Shown here piece after piece: positions 34,301 through 39,268 of a stretch of 64,000 bases of DNA. Each line of letters opens with the position of its first letter. The first letter of the stretch is position 1. The stretch covers positions 992,001 through 1,056,000 of the forward strand of contig JBBMOL010000136.1 of assembly GCA_037954665.1 (NCBI GenBank). Direction: 5' to 3'. The stretch comes from Laguncularia racemosa (Eukaryota; Streptophyta; Magnoliopsida; Myrtales; Combretaceae). The notes beneath the pieces are model-generated. The model made no database searches. It was given only the letters and a program-made list of their open reading frames with translations, and was not told the origin of the DNA. The translations under genes were made by a program, and so were the position numbers.

Positions 34301-35334
34301 TGCCCTTCCAAAGATCATCCTCTCCAACTGTGCTGCCTATTTTGTGTTATTTTACTTCTCTCAAAATCTTTTTCATTATATATATATATAAGGACTTCTC
34401 TCAAAATCTGCTTCAGTATAACCAGTTATCCTTTTCTAGAGCCATGAACTTTTTGCTAAGACTTTGAAACCAACAAGTGTAAGTCTATGCCCTTTAAAAG
34501 ACTATCCTTCACAGGCCCCGCTGCCTATTTTGCATTATTTTACTCCTCAAAAAACTGTTTCAGTCTATCCACTTATCATTTTCTGAAGCCATGATTTTTT
34601 TTTTTTTTTTATGAATGAGCCATGAACTTTTTGCTAACACTTACAAACCAATAAGAGTAAACCAATGCCCTTTATAAAAAAAAATCTTTATCCAACCCTA
34701 CCACCTATTTTGCATTATTTTAGTTCTCAAAAAAATCTGCTTCAGTCTAACCAGTTGTCCCTTCAATTGCCATGAGCATTTTGCTAGAACTTTGAAAAAA
34801 CAAAATAAGGAATACTAGAAATAGCCCAAATAACAGTATGAAACATATTTGTTAATTGCACAATCAAGCCGTGAAATGGGCAGTGGAAGTTCACACAATA
34901 GCAGACATAACAAACTAAATAGGATAATAAAATTAGCATGATCATATAGCATAATAAAATTAACATGACCATATTAAACATGCATATGGAAAAAGTTTAC
35001 AAGCCACCAGATTATCTAAAGCCACCGGTTATCTAAACAGCTAAAGTTCTAATCGAAGAAAGTATAATGAAACATCAAATAACACCACCTTCTTCGATTT
35101 TTCACCTTACCAATGAAACATCAATTTCACTCTGGTACGTCTACAATGAACCAGATAAATTTCTTGCCAACCAAGCAGCTTCTCACAACTACATAGAAAC
35201 AAATAATAGAAGGAGGAAATCACCTTCTTATCCTCGGAAACGGGCGTAAAGGGTTGCTTTTTAGTTGGGGCGGCCGCGGGCGATATTGAGCCGACGTGTC
35301 GCCGTTTCCGGTCCGCATCACCCGTACTCCCCAT
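1248..35334 (-). CDS. HUB1: HUB1/BRE1-like histone H2B E3 ubiquitin ligase, 5' 15 exons (partial)
   Basis: The product monoubiquitinates histone H2B in the nucleus (with HUB2 and UBC1/2 in Arabidopsis), affecting transcription elongation, seed dormancy and flowering. Exons, 5' to 3': 35334-35224, 32414-32253, 32174-32111, 30745-30515, 30415-30254, 9107-8914, 8837-8754, 8646-8527, 8431-8245, 8141-7981, 7899-7828, 6766-6690, 5609-5415, 1475-1403, 1334-1248. All junctions are GT/AG, phases agree, and the 660 codons have no stop. Recognisable stretches are a basic N-terminus (GDADRKRRH), AVLQFQNQKLVQKLEAQ, ETGATECSS, FGNKL...RDKQKDLHEMES, SLRADVQSLS, AAAEAEIADLRQ and TERDDYNIK, matching Arabidopsis HUB1 along its length (878 aa as I recall it). 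The protein is almost entirely coiled coil here. The C-terminal coil and RING finger are off the left edge. HUB2 is the alternative, but the N-terminus favours HUB1. Intron 5 is 21 kb. Confidence 0.92.
1403..1475 (-). CDS. HUB1: HUB1 exon 14
   Basis: RDFYRLSDILKSKSEENEAY then LSEIE, matching DILKSKHEE..YLSEI of HUB1. Acceptor TTTTTTAG, donor GTTGGT. Phase 0 out. Confidence 0.91.
3249..3740 (+). mobile_element. Orphan 5' LTR with start of internal region
   Basis: LTR 3249-3677 begins TGTTAGGGG and ends GTGTAACA, so its ends form the inverted TGTTA/TAACA. It has a TATA box (CCTATAAATAGG, about 3508) and AATAAAA near 3632. Directly downstream, TTTAGCATCATCTGCCATTG looks like a degraded gypsy primer-binding site, followed by a short reading frame beginning at an ATG near 3712. 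No second LTR is present, so this is a truncated relic. Confidence 0.55.
4730..5190 (+). mobile_element. LINE 3' fragment (zf-RVT tail)
   Basis: The plus-strand frame 4738-5016 has the DHLLFQC...LYYIW pattern of the zinc-binding segment (zf-RVT) that ends plant L1-type LINE ORF2. It is followed by an AT-rich trailer with TATATATCTC and a short A-rich end at 5176-5190. Inserted antisense in HUB1 intron 13. Borders are approximate. Confidence 0.5.
5415..5609 (-). CDS. HUB1: HUB1 exon 13
   Basis: RDIVEARDVEYKAWAHVESM, then KSCLDEHCLELRVK and the highly conserved LAAAEAEIADLRQ. Acceptor CTGCAG, donor GTAATG. Phase 2 in and out. Intron 13, 3.9 kb, follows. Confidence 0.93.
5610..6689 (-). other. 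HUB1 intron 12 (1,080 bp)
   Basis: Bounded by acceptor CTGCAG at 5610 and donor GTAAGA at 6689. Open frames inside it on both strands lack any family motif. I see no transposon ends. Confidence 0.75.
6690..6766 (-). CDS. HUB1: HUB1 exon 12 (77 bp)
   Basis: Encodes VQDLKESEMELKLILEMYRR then ECTDP, aligning with LKLFLDMYKREST in HUB1. Acceptor TTGCAG, donor GTAAGA. Phase 2 out. Confidence 0.9.
6767..7827 (-). other. HUB1 intron 11 (1,061 bp)
   Basis: Bounded by the exon 11 donor GTATGA and the exon 12 acceptor TTGCAG. No coding or repeat signal beyond ordinary AT-rich intron sequence. Confidence 0.75.
7828..7899 (-). CDS. HUB1: HUB1 exon 11 (72 bp)
   Basis: Twenty-four codons, VKESEDLSSRSKGQVAELKK to LQTM. 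Acceptor TATACAG, donor GTATGA. Phase 0. Confidence 0.86.
7981..8141 (-). CDS. HUB1: HUB1 exon 10
   Basis: Residues about 439-492: RQDIIANFRALVSSFPEDMG, then HSLRADVQSLSSVLERK. These match the conserved SLRADVQSLSGVL stretch of HUB1. Acceptor CTTCAG, donor GTGGAT. Confidence 0.92.
8245..8431 (-). CDS. HUB1: HUB1 exon 9
   Basis: Begins with codon ATG after acceptor TTATAG: MEKDNLLWREVEMSVKND, then SSAVADSR and EIQKQIEEKHVIQTKLED. The ATG is internal, not a start. Ends in phase 1 with donor GTAGCA. Confidence 0.91.
8527..8646 (-). CDS. HUB1: HUB1 exon 8
   Basis: Forty codons beginning NGLKNVNCISSSQICLLLKD, aligning with the conserved CISSSQ motif of HUB1, and ending YENLQ. Phase 0 on both sides. 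Confidence 0.91.
8754..8837 (-). CDS. HUB1: HUB1 exon 7
   Basis: Twenty-eight codons, DQASSRLEEVKVLQDE to EISVLE, coiled coil. Acceptor GAATAG, donor GTTAGT. It shows that the overlapping 8537-8845 reading frame is a shadow. Confidence 0.88.
8914..9107 (-). CDS. HUB1: HUB1 exon 6
   Basis: Residues about 244-308: ELENTIADLEENKAKL, then the diagnostic AIFPVFSFGNKL and RDKQKDLHEMESTLKELQ. The split glycine codon is completed from exon 5 across the 21-kb intron. Acceptor TGACAG at 9108; donor GTAATT. Confidence 0.92.
9582..10021 (-). repeat. Chromovirus 3' LTR
   Basis: 440 bp, TG...CA ends, aligned end to end with 14218-14649. The two copies differ by scattered substitutions and small indels, so the insertion is not recent. 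Confidence 0.93.
10060..14195 (-). pseudogene. Chromovirus gag-pol, decayed
   Basis: Minus-strand fragments in order are as follows. Gag (about 13447-14195) includes EIAIFISGLKEAIAVEVKL. A zinc knuckle lies near 13330-13420 (GLCFNCDEPFIGGHRCK). Protease (12791-13300) has LIDLGSTHCF, where the catalytic motif normally reads D-S/T-G. RT (12120-12778) has FFDDILVYS. RNase H (11365-12039) follows. Integrase (10390-11363) has the zinc-binding H/C segment and MDFLDGLSSS. The frame then continues to HPVFHVSYLKK and a chromodomain-like end (about 10060-10180: LLFEFLIYLKG, EDVTMMCQRYPSFA). Stops include TAG at 10101-10099 at the usual tryptophan of the chromodomain. Confidence 0.88.
14218..14649 (-). 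repeat. Chromovirus 5' LTR
   Basis: 432 bp. The minus-strand primer-binding site starts three bases inside the element (14203-14214). Downstream TSD GATTC is at 14650-14654. Confidence 0.93.
15300..16549 (-). pseudogene. LINE-1 ORF2 3' half (RT end, zf-RVT)
   Basis: Minus-strand frame 16240-15830 carries the strongly conserved plant LINE block after the RT palm (YLGILL, WTNKSLSYVGCVWLIRGV, KLKRFLWNG). Frame 15560-15300 carries the zf-RVT block (NPTKALSIKQAY, AVWHKSIMPIHAFILW). Upstream of 16549 the frame abuts the gypsy derivative exactly inside the RT motif that begins in 18665-18700. Confidence 0.85.
16550..18659 (-). mobile_element. Gag/protease-only gypsy derivative (pol and part of one LTR deleted)
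   Basis: 5' LTR 18137-18659 (523 bp) and a shorter 3' LTR 16550-16951 (402 bp). Both end ...CGATAACA on the minus strand; the left copy lacks the first ~120 bp of the LTR. Imperfect 5-bp duplication GTCCC (16545-16549) / ATCCC (18660-18664). Primer site for initiator tRNA-Met (GGTATTAGAGCC on minus, 18121-18133). Between the LTRs are only gag and the start of protease. The deletion junction falls near 16945-16965. Inserted in LINE-1 within the RT motif LRQG|(D)SLSPYLF. Confidence 0.88.
16970..17932 (-). pseudogene. gag-protease remnant of the gypsy derivative
   Basis: Gag frame 17932-17303 is 209 codons without a stop (PKYSKLDFLKYDENVDLIGW, WLNRCEHFFRQ, IFFSGLKEYIAVEVELHQP, AHFYERR, RRLSRAELE). 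A single TGA-type interruption follows, then a zinc knuckle GLCFNCDEPFTVGHICK. A protease core ILIDSGSTHSF in the 17233-16694 frame keeps an intact DSG triad. The frame is cut about 40 residues later. The gag is of the same family as those at 13.4-14.2 kb and 24.4-25.4 kb. Confidence 0.88.
18665..20660 (-). pseudogene. LINE-1 ORF2 5' half (endonuclease, RT fingers)
   Basis: Minus-strand frame 20621-20349 opens the apurinic-type endonuclease (SIRGLNNLHKSKEVNKLCWD, then VVLLEIKVKSHSFDVV). RT residues CCNTLYRCIS lie near 19030. The segment 18665-18790 ends at the RT motif GFFASSRGLRQG, where the inserted LTR element begins. Stops and frameshifts occur throughout. Confidence 0.8.
21327..21624. 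mobile_element. MITE (PIF/Harbinger-like, TTA duplication)
   Basis: 298 bp. The ends are related inverted repeats (CATATTTGGTTT at left; complement of right end CATGTTTGGTTC). Flanked by TTA at 21324-21326 and 21625-21627. When removed, the LINE-1 ORF1 sequence becomes colinear with the homologous stretch in LINE-2 (about 27055-27100). No coding capacity. Confidence 0.75.
22746..23348 (-). mobile_element. LINE-4, 5'-truncated, perfect 14-bp target duplication
   Basis: 603-bp 3' fragment: zf-RVT frame 23175-22933 (MCSLGHEDHPHLFF...CQVW), a 3' trailer, then a T-run at 22746-22756 (poly(A) on minus). Flanked by the identical 14-mer AAAGAAAGGCCTCT at 22732-22745 and 23349-23362, a classic target-primed reverse transcription signature. 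Sits in LINE-2 downstream of its endonuclease. Confidence 0.88.
23683..24295 (+). repeat. TR-GAG 5' LTR
   Basis: Begins TGTTACACG and ends CCTGTAACA. The primer-binding site follows three bases later. Contains an internal ~37-bp tandem duplication not present in the right copy. Confidence 0.9.
24412..25419 (+). pseudogene. gag of the TR-GAG element
   Basis: The frame reads PKYTRLDFPKFDGRSDPLRW, LNRCEQFFRH, stop at 24643-24645, then ELATYHMEREAQLWF, two more stops near 24884 and 24909, then EVALFISGLRESISIDV, ALARLYERRS, LSKVELEERRKKGLCFTCDE (zinc knuckle) and an acidic tail EDDEGVEVNDAQP. It would form virus-like particles if translated. It runs into the right LTR and is homologous to the other two gags of this intron. 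Confidence 0.9.
25379..25954 (+). repeat. TR-GAG 3' LTR
   Basis: Aligns along its length with 23683-24295; followed by GGATA, the altered copy of the GGACA duplication, then by the resumed LINE-2 endonuclease. Confidence 0.9.
25955..26664 (-). pseudogene. LINE-2 endonuclease N-terminal part
   Basis: The open frame 26664-25906 includes the endonuclease opening MKIASWNIRGLNDPHKC, the metal-binding-type ETK motif (SIVETKVKPLN) and SGCIWVVWNP. Its end past 25955 is read-through into the inserted LTR. The upstream leader carries a (CT)n microsatellite at 26450-26472, read as ERERERER. Confidence 0.8.
26450..26472. repeat. (CT)n microsatellite
   Basis: About eleven uninterrupted CT units within LINE-2 sequence between ORF1 and the endonuclease. 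Likely polymorphic. Confidence 0.9.
27273..28200 (-). pseudogene. LINE-2 ORF1 (DUF4283-type RNA-binding protein)
   Basis: Two overlapping minus-strand frames. The first is 28198-27866 (FFDEYVSKALAIG). The second is 27704-27273, with a plant LINE ORF1 domain: RVRVKPPKSVTEMGERIW, GHFLGRNPSFQVVQCIAKNV, NGCGYFLFKFSDEDSLLKVL. The product would bind LINE RNA. The CCHC knuckle follows in another frame near 26970, so the ORF is disrupted between 26.9 and 27.2 kb. Confidence 0.78.
28450..29120 (-). mobile_element. LINE ORF1 5' fragment
   Basis: The minus strand near 28850 reads RHKHLFFDKFIASTLAS, homologous to the FFDEYVSKALAIG start of LINE-2 ORF1. It is followed by a serine- and glutamate-rich stretch (28779-28495). 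The AG-rich leader at 28960-29110 resembles the LINE-2 leader at 28280-28400. A third related copy lies head to tail with LINE-2. Confidence 0.6.
30254..30415 (-). CDS. HUB1: HUB1 exon 5
   Basis: Residues about 190-244, reading from GECRKKACTDLAAEV to QDADARNKAELKRLRG, a heptad-rich coil. The donor GTAATG at 30253 opens the 21-kb intron 5. Confidence 0.9.
30515..30745 (-). CDS. HUB1: HUB1 exon 4
   Basis: Residues about 113-190. Holds the family landmark RLMETGATECSS and the segment RNILLATDDLWHHEDG. Acceptor is TTTTAAG and donor is GTTTTT, a weak donor. Phase 1 in, phase 1 out. Confidence 0.88.
30746..32110 (-). other. HUB1 intron 3 (1,365 bp)
   Basis: AT-rich intron between donor GTGAGT (32110) and acceptor TTTTAAG (30746). 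Hydrophobic open frames at 31489-32128 are by-products of composition. No transposon ends seen. Confidence 0.75.
32111..32174 (-). CDS. HUB1: HUB1 exon 3 (64 bp)
   Basis: Twenty-one codons plus one base: VVSGLESCSIHMTGANVLNSD. The LESCS core aligns with VESCS in HUB1. It is too short for ORF calling. Acceptor follows ATCACAG; donor is GTGAGT. It ends in phase 1, which fits exon 4. Confidence 0.88.
32253..32414 (-). CDS. HUB1: HUB1 exon 2
   Basis: Residues 38-91, starting LGTAVLQFQNQKLVQKLEAQ, the first coiled-coil segment of plant HUB proteins, and ending with TWDQ. Acceptor AG at 32416-32415, donor GT at 32252-32251; 162 bp, phase 0 on both sides. Confidence 0.92.
32415..35223 (-). other. 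HUB1 intron 1 (2,809 bp)
   Basis: Between exon 1 and exon 2. Contains a three-copy ~180-bp tandem repeat (34282-34796), an A22 run near 33931-33953 and a T17 run near 34593. No other supported feature. Confidence 0.78.
34282..34796. repeat. Tandem repeat, three diverged ~180-bp units
   Basis: Units begin ACCAACAAGAGTGAGTCTATG (34282), ACCAACAAGTGTAAG (34469) and ACCAATAAGAGTAAA (34647). Each contains GCCTATTTTGC/TGTTATTTTA, then TCTGCTTCAGT and a GCCATGAACTTTTTGCTA-like end. Unit lengths differ through homopolymer and AT expansions (for example TATATATATA near 34378). Confidence 0.8.
35224..35334 (-). CDS. HUB1: HUB1 exon 1 (start codon)
   Basis: Encodes residues 1-37, a basic, serine/proline-rich N-terminus beginning MGSTGDADRKRRH and ending SEDKK. 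The start is chosen because this methionine matches the family N-terminus; the frame stays open a further 15 codons upstream but without an ATG. Donor GT is at 35223-35222, phase 0. Confidence 0.9.
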
Positions 35335-35369
35335 TAAAAAAATAGAACGAACAAACACAACTGCAAACC

Positions 35370-35381
35370 CTAAACCCACAT
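35370..35381 (-). other. Minimal upstream ORF (three codons plus stop)
   Basis: ATG TGG GTT TAG ends 35 bases before the HUB1 start codon, in another frame. If included in the mRNA it could lower initiation. Whether the leader covers it is not shown by sequence. Confidence 0.35.
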
Positions 35382-35670
35382 TCCTCCCACCGACTCAATC
35401 ACACAAAGCTCACACCTCTCAATTGAAACCCTAAAAGAAGTAACCAAACCACCAAAAACACGTAATTTGCTCTATAGTGAACTCCCAAGATCCCAATTCA
35501 ACAACCAAGGCTGAGCCTTTCACCATGCAAACCCTAATTTAAAGAAAAATCGAAACCACAATTTATTAATATAATTATCTGTTTTGCGCTAAAGGTTCGA
35601 TTTTTGGAGAAGCTATAAGCTTCGTATTTTCTCTACTTGCTTTTCCGCTTTGGTTCTTGTTTTGGGGAGT

Positions 35671-35683
35671 GGGGGGGGGGGGG
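35671..35683 (+). repeat. G13 homopolymer
   Basis: Thirteen G residues preceded by TTTTGGGGAGT, in the HUB1 leader/promoter. The G-rich strand is the one opposite to the HUB1 transcript. Confidence 0.85.
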
Positions 35684-36055
35684 TAGAAAACAATAACAAT
35701 ACATTCAGCAGTTCAGGCTTACTTTCTACAGGCGCCGAAGAGGAGAGAGAGAAGGAATGGAGAAAGCATTTTTTTTGAAGAAATGAGAGGGGCTGCTGGT
35801 TATTTTGGTTACGTGTGAGGCCATTTTAGGTATTGACGACGTGTCGATGTTTCCTTGGATTTCCTTTAAGGGTCCCTTGCGGTCTGACTGTATTTTCTTA
35901 TGGAATCTCGCATCGTAACGGGCTAGAACACGATAGGAAAGGTGGACGCTCCGGTTAATTGTTCCTTACACGTGTGGAGCTGCCGCTGGAGACTGGAGTG
36001 CCCCTTTGCTCTTTTGGTGGAAATGCGGATATGGATTTTTAGGCAGGTTTGAATA

Positions 36056-37138
36056 GGGTATGTATGCACTAAATTATTTTAAAAATAAAGTTATGAAAGT
36101 GTAGCGTTGGAAGGTACGGACTTGCACTTTCGATGTAATTTTTTTTTTAATTATTGAAAAAAGTGTATAAAAAATTATGTAAAAAAAGTTAAAATTTTTT
36201 ATTTTTAAAAATTAAAAATTTACATAAAAAATAACAAAAAAAATTTTCATAAATTCAAAAATTATAAAATTTTATTTGAAATTTATTAAAAAAAATTCAC
36301 ATTGCACCATTTATGTTTTATCTTATAATATACCAAAAAGAAAAAAAGAAAAAAAATCTAAGTTCATTTTATCAAAACTTCATCTCTCTTTTTTATGAAT
36401 CCAGTAGCCAATATTTCATGAAAATATAGCAATTTGACTCTCGTAAAAATACCAAATAGTAACGCAGTTTGGTTTTAACTATAGTACACTCAAATTAATC
36501 TTTTTTAATATATTATAAGTTTCGTAACTCCACACAAGTAAAAAGTTACAACCCTCTAAAGTTTAAAAAAAATAAAAATAAAAACAGATGCAATAAACAT
36601 TTGTTCATAAAAGAAACTGATGTTTTAAAGAGTTGTAACTTTTTGTTCTTGTAAAGTTACAAAGCTCATAACATTTCAAAAAAAAATGATTTGAATATAC
36701 TATAATTGAAATTAAACCGCGTTGCCATTTGATATTTTTGCAAGAATCAAATTGCTATATTTCCATAAGTTGTTAACTATCAAATTCATTAAAAAAAAAG
36801 ATAAAGTTTTGACAAAATGAATTCAGTTTTTTTTTCATATATTATAAGATAAAGCATAAAGAGTGTAATACAAAAAAAAATTAATAAATTTTTATAATTT
36901 TTAAATTTATGAAAATTATTTTTTTGTTATTCTTTATGTAAATTTTTAATTTTTTGAAAAACAAAAAATAATAATTCTCTTTACATGATTTTTTATTAAA
37001 AAATTCAATAATTTCAAAAAAAAAAGTTTGTACTGAAACTTCGAGGAGCGTCTTTATAACTTATTTTTTGAATAATTTTTTTGAGTATCTTATTTTGAAA
37101 ATTAAAAACAAAAAAAAACAATATTTAAATGCATACCC
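36056..37138. mobile_element. Long-TIR foldback element (Mutator-like), 1,083 bp
   Basis: The whole element is an inverted repeat centred near 36597. Matching pairs include GGGTATGTATGCA/TGCATACCC at the ends, ATTTATGTTTTATCTTATAATAT against its complement near 36836-36860, and AGTTACAACCCTCTAAAG against GAGTTGTAACTTTT. Flanked by GGTTTGAATA (36046-36055) and GGCTTGAATA (37139-37148), a 10-bp duplication with one change, which fits Mutator-like transposons (9-11 bp). No coding capacity. Ends about 720 bp upstream of the HUB1 start codon. Confidence 0.85.
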
Positions 37139-37255
37139 GGCTTGAATAGATGAGAGTCAAACAAGATCTGGGCCAGTCTCTAGCCCTATCGGTTCCTATG
37201 CCAGCCCTAGAGCCATAGTAGGCCACACCGTCACCGAGCCAAGGTTAGGCAGGAC

Positions 37256-38126
37256 TAGGGCCGGTAATGCGGGCCAAATGGGCCGGCCCGCGGGTCAATG
37301 CAGGCTGGCCCGCGACGACCCGCACCGTCGTCCTCAAATCAAAGCGACCGTCTTCCACTGTAGATGGGGTCCTAATTCAGAACTGCATTCCTTTTTCCGA
37401 CTTTGGAGCCAACTTAGTTAACCCCCAAGACGTGAGAACAATAAGGGGTCGTTGTCCGGCGGCCGGTAGCCTTAGGTGCTGATACTGGAGTTGGCAGCAT
37501 TACCGTGTCCGTCAGAGCTCCAGATGGTTCCAGACTCTTCTCTGTTGAGAGTCTTGCTGGGTTGAGCTCCGGACAGCCTTAGAGCTTGAATCAGAGCGAA
37601 AAGATGATCTTGACTTCTCCGTCAGTCCTCAGTCGTCCTTGCCTCTACTACTCCGAAGTCCGTCCTCAGTCCTCGTCAATCGCCACCGACGGTTCAAGAA
37701 AAATAGGAAATAGTGGAATGAAAAATAGGAAAAGTAGTGTGAATCATCTCCTTCATCTGAGATACAGCATTCTCAAGAGACTTCATGTAAGTCACACAAT
37801 TGGTGGAAATTTGCAATTGCATGTCCGCAAGGGAAGAACAAAATTCATCCGTAAGTTCAGTTAGGGTATTTTTCCAAGGAATCCATGCATGATTCAAGTC
37901 GTTTCATGATGAAATCCATAAATGGTGCCAAATTGATAAGCTGAGGATTGTTCCAGAAGAAGATGACGCACATCAGAGATAGAGAGCAGACAGGAACAGC
38001 ACAGCAAATATTTTTTTTTTTTTGGGTCTGTGGGCCAAGCCGCGCCCTCGGGAACTTGCCCGCCCCGCATTTTTTTGTGGGCAGGGCGGATCAGCCCACG
38101 AACCCGCCTTGCAATTACTAGCCCTA
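37256..38126. mobile_element. Non-autonomous hAT element, 871 bp
   Basis: Terminal inverted repeats TAGGGCCGGTAAT and (complement of right end) TAGGGCTAGTAAT. GC-rich subterminal stretches are rich in GGGCC and CCCGC. Perfect 8-bp duplication GGCAGGAC at 37248-37255 and 38127-38134. The interior has no transposase motif; a minus-strand 67-codon frame (37897-37694) is unrecognised. Confidence 0.88.
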
Positions 38127-38527
38127 GGCAGGACTACCTGTTCCAACTTCCAAGACGACACTGGATAGATCATCCATCGCACAAGCTTCTAGGCATGACT
38201 TTTTAGACCGTTTGGACTATTCATGCGTTTCTCATCCATTGGACAGAAGGGTCCTCTGTTGTAAACACCCCATTTTTGCCCTAGGAATCAATAATAATCA
38301 ATTTCCAATTTTTTCCAATTTTTCCTAATTTAGCATAAATAATAAAAATATCTAAAAAATAAAAATAAATAGGAAAACACATCAATTTTGAAAAATGATT
38401 TCAGAAATAGCAATAATAAATAATAAACAATTTTTACAAAATTTGGAATTTTCAAAAAATACAAAAAATAGAAAAATCGCATTGCATATATGTAATTTGC
38501 GAAATTAGAAAAATCAGGAAAGTGGGC

Positions 38528-38594
38528 TAGCTCAGCTGGTTCGGACCATGGGCTAAGGCGCGCGGTGCGGGTGCGAGGTCGCAGGTTCGAAACG
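38528..38594 (+). promoter_or_regulatory. Pol III-like A and B boxes inside the solo LTR
   Basis: TAGCTCAGCTGG (38528-38539) fits the A-box consensus and GGTTCGAAAC (about 38584) the B-box. The intervening sequence does not fold into a tRNA cloverleaf that I can see. A similar pair is at the matching position in the E2 LTR. Confidence 0.45.
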
Positions 38595-39260
38595 CGAGGG
38601 AAGCAGTTTCCGCGTTTTGCGAATTTTTCATTTACCCAGGACACGTGGCAGCATCTGATTGGCTGGAGGAAGCGCACGCGCCGAACGCGTGATCGTCTCC
38701 TACCTCGAGCCCGAGATCGCCGGCGGAAGGAAAAATTTGTATTTCGGCCGTTTCGATTCGATTTTTTGCACAAATCTAACAGATTTTCAACATAAATAAG
38801 ATAAACATTATCTAATTGGAATCAAATCGCAACAAATCAAGGGATTGACACAAATCGGAGTTGGTTTTTCTAACCGAAAATCCGATCAGCTTCAATCGGA
38901 GGAAATCCGAGCTTATCCAACTCGGTTTCAAGTGCCTATAAATAGATGAGGAGGGGAGGAAGCAAAAGCACGAATCATAATTGAGAGAAAGTGAGGAAAG
39001 AGTGCAAATCGGAGAGCATCGGAGGAGACCCAAAACCGCGAAGCACCGGCCGGAGTTGAACCACCACCAGGAGGCGACTTGGGAGCAAACCATCGCCACC
39101 ATTGGATTCAGCAACCTCGAGAAGCTAGGATTCAACACCTCACCCGCTGCAAAAGGCCACCGGAATGCTGTGAACGAGTCTTCCCCGCCGCCGTGTCCGA
39201 CCGATCCGACCCGACCCGATTCGACCCGACCGACCCGACCCGCGCACCGACCCGGATCCA

Positions 39261-39268
39261 GGTAAGTC
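39261..39268 (+). promoter_or_regulatory. Candidate splice donor in solo LTR leader
   Basis: CAGGTAAGT lies about 325 bp after the TATA box. The E2 LTR has TAGGTAAGT about 310 bp after its TATA box, suggesting a spliced leader in this family. Confidence 0.45.

Larger units (their letters stand above)
35335..36045 (-). promoter_or_regulatory. HUB1 5' leader and proximal promoter
   Basis: Only about 710 bp separates the start codon from the next transposon. The leader contains a CT-rich stretch on minus (35735-35765) and a possible 5' UTR splice donor GTAAGC near 35730. ACGTGT (35811), ACGTGTC (35839) and CACGTG (35969) are G-box/ABRE-like cores known to bind bZIP and bHLH factors. No clear TATA box is seen. 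The transcription start is not determined. Confidence 0.4.

Noticed and set aside
1248..35334. Assignment to HUB2 rather than HUB1
   Set aside because: The N-terminal DRKRRH...KKQPF pattern and the ETGATE and CISSSQ motifs fit HUB1 better. HUB2 cannot be fully excluded without the C-terminus.
36056..37138. MicroRNA precursor
   Set aside because: The inverted repeat is far longer than plant miRNA precursors and has transposon ends and target duplications; small RNA data would be needed.
38528..38594. Genuine tRNA gene
   Set aside because: A and B boxes are present, but no acceptor stem or anticodon arm could be paired, and it lies inside an LTR.
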